DNA from: Paenibacillus piri
GTDB taxonomy: Bacteria > Bacillota > Bacilli > Paenibacillales > NBRC-103111
Length of the DNA: 64,000 nucleotides
Assembly: GCF_004354045.1 (NCBI RefSeq)
Contig: NZ_SMRT01000011.1
Location: 1-64,000, forward strand
Direction: 5' to 3'
In this document: positions 60,874 to 64,000 of the stretch, piece by piece
How the letters are laid out: each line of letters opens with the position of its first letter
How positions within the stretch are numbered: the stretch's first letter is position 1
The notes under the pieces: generated by a model
Told to the model about the DNA's origin: nothing
The model's input: the letters and a program-made list of their open reading frames with translations, nothing else
Database searches by the model: none
Program-made: the position numbers and the translations under genes

Positions 60874-62597
60874 TCAAGCTGTTCAAATTGCTGATGCCGT
60901 ATCGTTGGACGATCGGGCTGGTGCTGGCGCTTATTTTTTTGCAGTCGCTGTCCGAGCTGTACTTGCCGACCTTAATGGCGGATATCGTCAATCTTGGTAT
61001 TGTGACCGGCGACCACAGTTATATATGGCGCATCGGCGGATTCATGCTGCTAGTATCGGCCGCAAGCGGGTTGTTTTCGGTTATCGCCAGCTTTCATGCC
61101 TCCAAAATTTCTTCCGGCTTCGGCCGGATTGTCAGAGGCAAAGTGTTCTCGCATGTCGAGCGGTTCTCCCTGCAGGAATTCGATAAGATCGGTACGGCGT
61201 CGCTAATTACCCGGACGACGAACGACATCAATCAAGTGCAGCAGGTGCTGCTCATGATGATGCGAATGATGGTTGCGGCGCCGATGATGTGTATCGGAGG
61301 CATCATTATGGCCGTGTACAAAGATGCAAAGCTCTCCCTTGTCATTATTTGCGTCATTCCTATATTGGCGCTGACGATTTTTTTAATCGCAAGGAAAGGA
61401 ATCCCGCTGTTTAAGATCATCCAGACCAAGATCGATAAGCTGAATTTGGTGCTGCGCGAAACATTGACCGGCGTCCGCGTCATTCGGGCATTCAATCGGA
61501 CGGACCATGAAAAAAAGCGGTTTGACGAGGCCAACCTCGATCTGACCGACGTCGCGATAAGAGTCAATAAAATTATGGCGGCCATGATGCCCATGATGAT
61601 GCTCATCATGAGCTTCACCTCGATTGCGATCATCTGGTTCGGAGGCATCCGCATCAGCACCGGACATATGCAGGTGGGCGATTTAATGGCGTTTTTGCAA
61701 TACGGGATGCAGATCATGTTTTCGCTGATTATGGTTTCGATGATGTTCGTCATGGTGCCGCGGGCGTCCGCTTCCTCGGTAAGGATCAATCAGGTGCTGG
61801 ACACCGTGCCTGACATCGTCGATCTTCCGGCAGCCAGACAGGCGCCATCCGGACAGGGCCACGTTGTGTTCGATCGCGTCACCTTCAGCTATCCGGGGGC
61901 CGAGAAGCCCGCGCTATCGAACATTTCGTTCGAGGCCGTGCCGGGTCAAACGACGGCGATTATCGGCGGTACCGGATCCGGCAAAACGACGCTGATCAGC
62001 CTGATCCCGCGGTTTTACGACATCGAAAGCGGCAGCGTAAGGGTGGACGGTGTCGATGTGCGCGAAATGACGCAGGAAAGCTTGCGTTCGAAAATCGGCT
62101 TCGTCCCTCAGCAATCGGTTCTGTTTACAGGAACCATCCGCGACAATATCCGTTTCGGCAAAGAAGAAGCAACCGACGAGGAGATCGGTAAGGCAGCCGA
62201 GACTGCCTTCGCCGCTCCGTTCATCGCGGAAAAGGAAGATGGCTACGATTCGGCGATATCGCAGGGCGGCGGCAATCTGTCCGGCGGGCAGAAGCAACGG
62301 CTGTCGATTGCTCGTGCGCTTGTCCGCAAGCCGGAAATTTACGTGTTCGACGACAGCTTCTCGGCGCTCGACTTTAAAACGGATGCCAATCTGCGCGCCG
62401 CGCTAAAACGCGAGACGAGCAATGCGACGGTTATCATCGTCGCTCAAAGGGTCAGTACCGTCATGGACGCCGACCGGATTATCGTATTGGACGAAGGAGA
62501 GATTACGGGGATCGGCACACATCGCGAATTAATGGAAACGTCCACTGTCTACCGTGAAATCGTCTCCTCACAGCTTGCAGAGGAGGAGAGCGCATGA
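60870..62597 (+). CDS. ABC exporter subunit with degenerate ATP site (BmrC/YheI-like)
   Basis: A 575-residue ABC transporter half: six membrane helices (residues about 10-300) and a nucleotide-binding domain (about 335-570). Walker A is GGTGSGKTT (near 370), signature LSGGQKQRLSIARAL (near 473), and Walker B ends VFDDSFSALD, with Asp where the catalytic Glu is expected. That substitution is usual in one subunit of heterodimeric exporters such as BmrC and TM287. Its partner gene starts at the overlapping ATGA. The pair likely exports drugs or lipids under TetR control. Confidence 0.88.
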   Translation: MIKLFKLLMPYRWTIGLVLALIFLQSLSELYLPTLMADIVNLGIVTGDHSYIWRIGGFMLLVSAASGLFSVIASFHASKISSGFGRIVRGKVFSHVERFSLQEFDKIGTASLITRTTNDINQVQQVLLMMMRMMVAAPMMCIGGIIMAVYKDAKLSLVIICVIPILALTIFLIARKGIPLFKIIQTKIDKLNLVLRETLTGVRVIRAFNRTDHEKKRFDEANLDLTDVAIRVNKIMAAMMPMMMLIMSFTSIAIIWFGGIRISTGHMQVGDLMAFLQYGMQIMFSLIMVSMMFVMVPRASASSVRINQVLDTVPDIVDLPAARQAPSGQGHVVFDRVTFSYPGAEKPALSNISFEAVPGQTTAIIGGTGSGKTTLISLIPRFYDIESGSVRVDGVDVREMTQESLRSKIGFVPQQSVLFTGTIRDNIRFGKEEATDEEIGKAAETAFAAPFIAEKEDGYDSAISQGGGNLSGGQKQRLSIARALVRKPEIYVFDDSFSALDFKTDANLRAALKRETSNATVIIVAQRVSTVMDADRIIVLDEGEITGIGTHRELMETSTVYREIVSSQLAEEESA

Positions 62598-64000
62598 GCG
62601 AACATAATAAATCGCAGGGAGCTGGCGAAGGTCAGCGAAGAGGTATGGGCGGCCCCGGAAGGGGCCCGATGGGCGGCGGCTTCGGTATGCCGATGGGCAT
62701 GCCGGGGCAAAAGGCGAAGGACAGCAAACGTACGTTTCGCCGTCTTCTTGGTTATTTAAAGCCGTTTCGTGTACAGCTTATTTCGGTAATAGCGGCAGCG
62801 ATATTAAGCACTGTGTTCAGTATCGTCAGCCCGAAAATTATGGGGAAAGCCACGACGAAGCTGTTTGAGGGCTTGATGGCGAAGCTGCAAGGGGTTCCCG
62901 GCGCGGCAATCGATTTCCCTTACATTTTGAATATCGTTATGATCTTGGTCGTGCTGTACATTTTCAGCTCCTTGTTCGCATACATCCAGCAGTATTTGAT
63001 GGCGGGCGTAGCGCAAAAGACAGTGTACCGCATGAGGAAGGACGTCAATGAAAAGCTGGTGCGGCTTCCGCTCAAATATTACGATTCGCAAACGCACGGG
63101 GAGATATTGAGCCGGGCGGTAAACGATATGGACAACATCAGCGGTACGCTGCAGCAAAGCTTGACGCAGGTTATTACCTCCGTCATAACGCTTGTCGGCA
63201 TCATAGTCATGATGCTGACGATCAGCCCGCTGCTGACCTTGATTCTCGTGCTGACGCTGCCGCTCAGCTTTATCGTGATCAGGATGATCGCCTCCCGCTC
63301 GCAAAAGCATTTCATGGGGCAGCAAAAGGCATTGGGCGAGCTGAACGGGCATGTGGAGGAAATGTACACCGGGCATAAAATCGTCAAGGCGTTCGGGTAC
63401 GAACGGAAGTCGATCGGCAAATTCGACGAAGTCAACGACCGGCTGTATGAATCGGGCTGGCGGGCCCAATTCATCAGCGGCATTATGATGCCTCTGATGA
63501 CGGTCATCAACAATATCGGCTACGTGATGATCTGCGTCGTAGGCGGGGTGCTTGTGACACAAAGAGCGATCGAAATCGGCGATATTCAGGCATTCATCCA
63601 ATATGCCCGTCAATTCTCGATGCCAATCGTGCAGACGGCGAATATTGCCAATATTATTCAGTCCACATTGGCTTCGGCCGAACGGGTGTTCGAAATATTG
63701 GATGAACAGGAGGAGGTGCCGGAATCTGCGCAAGGAAAGCTGCTTCTGAAACCGCGCGGCGACGTGCGCTTCGAAAATGTCAAATTCGGCTACAAGGAAG
63801 ATGCCGTCGTGATCGACAATATGAACATCGACGTCAAACAGGGACAGACGATTGCCATCGTCGGACCGACGGGCGCAGGCAAAACGACGCTCGTCAACCT
63901 GCTGATGCGTTTTTACGAAATTAACGACGGCGCAATTACCATCGACGGTGTCAACATTACCGCTATGAAGCGGGAGCAGCTGCGTCAGCTGTTCGGCATG
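62594..64000 (+). CDS. ABC exporter partner subunit (BmrD-like), cut by window end
   Basis: The frame starts ATG 62594 (4-base overlap with the partner's stop) and is open to the last base: 469 codons, no stop. The first 40 residues are Gly, Met, Pro-rich (MGGPGRGPMGGGFGMPMGMP). Six membrane helices follow (about residues 55-340), then the nucleotide-binding domain with Walker A IVGPTGAGKTTLVNLL near 422. Signature and Walker B lie beyond the window. As the second half of a heterodimer it should carry the intact catalytic Glu, which cannot be checked here. Confidence 0.88.
   Translation, partial: MSEHNKSQGAGEGQRRGMGGPGRGPMGGGFGMPMGMPGQKAKDSKRTFRRLLGYLKPFRVQLISVIAAAILSTVFSIVSPKIMGKATTKLFEGLMAKLQGVPGAAIDFPYILNIVMILVVLYIFSSLFAYIQQYLMAGVAQKTVYRMRKDVNEKLVRLPLKYYDSQTHGEILSRAVNDMDNISGTLQQSLTQVITSVITLVGIIVMMLTISPLLTLILVLTLPLSFIVIRMIASRSQKHFMGQQKALGELNGHVEEMYTGHKIVKAFGYERKSIGKFDEVNDRLYESGWRAQFISGIMMPLMTVINNIGYVMICVVGGVLVTQRAIEIGDIQAFIQYARQFSMPIVQTANIANIIQSTLASAERVFEILDEQEEVPESAQGKLLLKPRGDVRFENVKFGYKEDAVVIDNMNIDVKQGQTIAIVGPTGAGKTTLVNLLMRFYEINDGAITIDGVNITAMKREQLRQLFGM

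Overview
The window looks like a chromosome segment from a Paenibacillus-type bacterium (Bacillales, spore-forming). The evidence is the strong AGGAGG-type ribosome binding sites, SpoVB, carbohydrate ABC modules of the LplB/YtcP type with a YesM/YesN-like two-component pair, a YtrA-type GntR operon, an M-box magnesium riboswitch before an MgtA ATPase, and REP-like TAACGGACA repeats. This is inference from gene content; no rRNA or tRNA is present to fix the taxonomy.

Layout. 0.3-6.1 kb is a sugar-uptake cluster: a Gfo/Idh/MocA oxidoreductase, two ABC permeases, a binding lipoprotein and a cytoplasmic-looking sulfatase, suggesting import and desulfation of a sulfated sugar. 6.3-9.7 kb is a chain of small Nudix, GNAT and GrpB genes, several cut short. 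9.8-13.3 kb holds a Ser/Gly-rich lipoprotein, an OmpR-type two-component pair and a MOSC protein. 13.4-15.6 kb, on the minus strand, has an ArsB-like transporter with a possible leader peptide and a DUF2642-like protein. 15.8-22.5 kb has small hypotheticals, a BadF-type sugar kinase, MoaA, a GyrI-like protein, a GNAT, and a YtrA-like operon whose ATPase is frameshifted.

22.8-34.6 kb is the most interesting metabolic block. It carries a YesM-like kinase, LplB- and YtcP-like permeases, a binding protein, a YesN-like AraC regulator, two paralogous proteins of unknown function sharing a CFCxxC motif, a broken lipoprotein gene and a second Gfo/Idh/MocA enzyme. Kinase and regulator probably sense a carbohydrate and induce the transporter and the intracellular enzymes. 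34.7-40 kb has a LysR/MFS divergent pair, a repeat-rich gap with a 162-bp MITE-like element inserted in a REP-like repeat, an orphan binding protein and a lipoprotein.

40-44.8 kb is a TetR / PEP-synthase-like (probable rifampin phosphotransferase) / MFS neighbourhood resembling yvkABC of Bacillus subtilis. 45-49.5 kb has SpoVB, an MFS exporter and a MerR-TipAS regulator. 49.7-52.9 kb is the M-box/MgtA unit. 53-58.6 kb has a sugar isomerase-like TIM barrel, an XRE-DUF1232 fusion and a 1096-residue secreted mosaic protein. 58.8-64 kb has a Ser-rich lipoprotein and a TetR-regulated heterodimeric ABC exporter whose second subunit runs off the end of the window.
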